A stretch of DNA of 64,000 nucleotides from positions 4,216,001 through 4,280,000 of the forward strand of contig OY969903.1 in assembly GCA_963704405.1 (NCBI GenBank), written 5' to 3'. The notes beneath the pieces were generated by a model. The model searched no databases and was not told the DNA's origin. It was given only the letters and a program-made list of their open reading frames with translations. This document shows, piece by piece, positions 62,509 through 64,000 of the stretch; the stretch's first letter is position 1, and each line of letters begins with the position of its first letter. The translations under genes and the position numbers were made by a program. The DNA comes from MFD01213-c1 sp963704405. GTDB taxonomy: Bacteria; Planctomycetota; Phycisphaerae; Tepidisphaerales; Tepidisphaeraceae.

Positions 62509-64000
62509 TTAGTACATCCCGCCCATTCCACCGCCGCCGGGGGCGCCGGCGGGTTCGGGCTTGTCTTCCTTGATCTCGCTGATGATTGCATCCGTCGTCA
62601 GCAGCAAGCTCGCGATGCTGGCGGCGTTCTGCAACGCTGTGCGCTCAACCTTCGTCGGAACAATCACGCCCATCTTCAGCATGTCGCCATACTCGTGCGT
62701 CAGGGCGTTGTAGCCGAAGTTAGTTTCCTTTGATTCCTTGATCTTCTGCGCGATCACTGATCCGTCCACGCCGGCGTTTTCGGCGATTTGCTTAATCGGC
62801 GCTTCAATGGCGCGGCGGACGATTTCCACGCCGAGCGACATGTCCTCGCTCTTGGCGTTCTTCTTCACATTATCCAGCACCTTGGCTGCCGCGCGAATGA
62901 CGGCGACTCCGCCGCCGGGGAGGATGCCTTCTTCAACCGCAGCGCGGCAGGCATGGAGGGCGTCTTCAACTCTTGCCTTCTTTTCCTTCATCGCCACTTC
63001 GGTCGCGGCGCCGACGTTGATCTGGGCGACGCCGCCGGCGAGCTTGGCGAGGCGTTCCTGGAGCTTTTCGCGGTCGTAATCGCTGGTGGTGTTGTCGATC
63101 TCGGTCTTGAGCGCGGTGATGCGGGCCTTGATGGCCTTTTCGTCGCCGGCGCCTTCGATGATCGTCGTGTTATCCTTGTCGATGCGGATCTTCTTGGCCC
63201 GGCCGAGCTGATTGAGCTCGACGTTTTCAAGCTTGATGCCAAGCTCTTCGAAGATGGCGGTGCCGCCGGTGACGACTGCGACGTCTTCCAGCATGGCCTT
63301 GCGGCGATCACCAAAGCCCGGCGCCTTGACGGCGGCGACCTTCAGGGTGCCGCGCAGCTTATTCACCACCAGCGTGGCGAGCGCTTCGCCTTCAATATCT
63401 TCGGCGATGATGAGGCACGGCTTGCCCGATTCGGCGGCCTTGCTGAGCACGGGCACCAGATCGCGGGCGGACGAAATCTTCTTTTCGTAGATGAGAATGT
63501 ATGCATCGTCCAGCACAGCTTCCTGCGTGCCAGGATCGGTGATGAAATGCGGGGAGAGATAACCTTTGTCGAACTGCATGCCTTCGACAAGCTCGACGGT
63601 GGTGTCGAGGCTCTTGCCTTCTTCCACGGTGATGACGCCGTCCTTGCCGACCTTGTCCATGGCGTCGGCGATCATCTTGCCGATCTGCTCGTCCTGGTTG
63701 GCGGAGGAGGTGCCGACCTGGGCGACTTCCCTGGAGTTTTCGATCTTCTTCGACATCTTCTTCAGCTCGCCGATGATGGCATCGACGGCCAATTGAATGC
63801 CGCGCTGGATCTGGGTGGCGTTGGCGCCGGAGCCTACGTTCTTGAGGCCTTCAGAGAAGATGGCCTCGGCGTAGACGGTGGCGGTGGTGGTGCCGTCGCC
63901 GGCGACGGTGGAGGTGCGGCTGGCGACCTCTTTCACCATCTGTGCGCCATATTTTCGTAAGAATCTTCGAGTTCGATTTCCTTGGCGACGGTGACACCGT
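62509..64000 (-). CDS. groL: Chaperonin GroEL (partial; frameshifted near the window edge)
   Basis: 477 residues from 63939 to the stop, complete at the C-terminus with the GGMGGMY tail. AGDGTTTATVYAEAI holds the ATP-binding GDGTT and GGGVAVIRAA and DVAVVTGGT are core GroEL sequences. The gene continues beyond the right edge: GVTVAKEIELEDSYENM is encoded on the minus strand from 64000 to 63949. One extra G at 63947-63948 links it to GAQMVKEVASRTSTVAGDG. GroEL is essential, so the frameshift must be a sequence error if this is the only copy. Confidence 0.97.
   Translation of the reverse strand, partial: RCHRRQGNRTRRFLRKYGAQMVKEVASRTSTVAGDGTTTATVYAEAIFSEGLKNVGSGANATQIQRGIQLAVDAIIGELKKMSKKIENSREVAQVGTSSANQDEQIGKMIADAMDKVGKDGVITVEEGKSLDTTVELVEGMQFDKGYLSPHFITDPGTQEAVLDDAYILIYEKKISSARDLVPVLSKAAESGKPCLIIAEDIEGEALATLVVNKLRGTLKVAAVKAPGFGDRRKAMLEDVAVVTGGTAIFEELGIKLENVELNQLGRAKKIRIDKDNTTIIEGAGDEKAIKARITALKTEIDNTTSDYDREKLQERLAKLAGGVAQINVGAATEVAMKEKKARVEDALHACRAAVEEGILPGGGVAVIRAAAKVLDNVKKNAKSEDMSLGVEIVRRAIEAPIKQIAENAGVDGSVIAQKIKESKETNFGYNALTHEYGDMLKMGVIVPTKVERTALQNAASIASLLLTTDAIISEIKEDKPEPAGAPGGGGMGGMY

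Noticed and set aside
62788..63960. 390-residue plus-strand open frame opposite groEL
   Set aside because: It is the antisense shadow of a GC-rich conserved gene; its protein is a low-complexity Asp/Gly/Ala/Val sequence with no domain.

Overview
The window is a contiguous GC-rich bacterial chromosome segment, most likely from a planctomycete of the class Phycisphaerae. The main evidence is four secreted proteins that carry the planctomycete N-terminal LEPR-XLL signature or a variant of it (LEPRQLLS at 4853, LEDRRLMSA at 27477, MEQRMLLSA at 32590, IESRTFFSV at 55213). Supporting evidence is an ECF sigma factor fused to a membrane-anchored extracytoplasmic domain and a dockerin-tailed pectinase. 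No rRNA, tRNA or CRISPR array was seen.

Layout. 1-7.9 kb is a pectin/polygalacturonate locus: a transporter tail, three GH28 enzymes and a XylR-type regulator; a PL10 pectate lyase lies further away at 46.4-47.5 kb. 8.6-11 kb is the fused sigma factor, followed by an IS110 relic. 11.9-26.4 kb is a surface-polysaccharide cluster in two converging halves: a CDP-deoxysugar cassette with a C-methyltransferase and the Wzm permease on +, and Wzt, a sulfotransferase and three GT2 glycosyltransferases on -. 27.5-32.6 kb holds two large secreted proteins sharing a terminator. 33-42 kb is mostly housekeeping (nucleotide-sugar dehydrogenase, ClpS, AnmK, thioredoxin, amidohydrolase, UvrB, NadC). 42.2-46.3 kb is a minus-strand run (MoaD-like, BNR repeat, SRPBCC, dioxygenase, cupin, esterase). 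47.6-50 kb is a nest of repeats and mobile DNA. 50-54 kb holds FabI and an ABC uptake system. 54-62.4 kb has an RRM protein, an RTX-like protein, VapBC, further toxin-antitoxin-like pairs and small regulators. The window ends inside groEL.

The strongest unusual features are in the non-coding DNA. A 122-bp MITE-like element occurs twice, with 19-bp terminal inverted repeats and 10-bp target duplications; one copy can be compared with a near-identical uninterrupted sequence. An intact-looking IS4-family element sits in the core of a dispersed hairpin repeat, with a 12-bp target duplication. A roughly 140-residue module is shared by the adjacent sulfotransferase and glycosyltransferase. Nine or ten genes, including groEL and uvrB, are each broken by one single-base indel, nearly always in a short homopolymer. 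This points to consensus errors in the assembly rather than gene decay, so those genes are annotated across the break.
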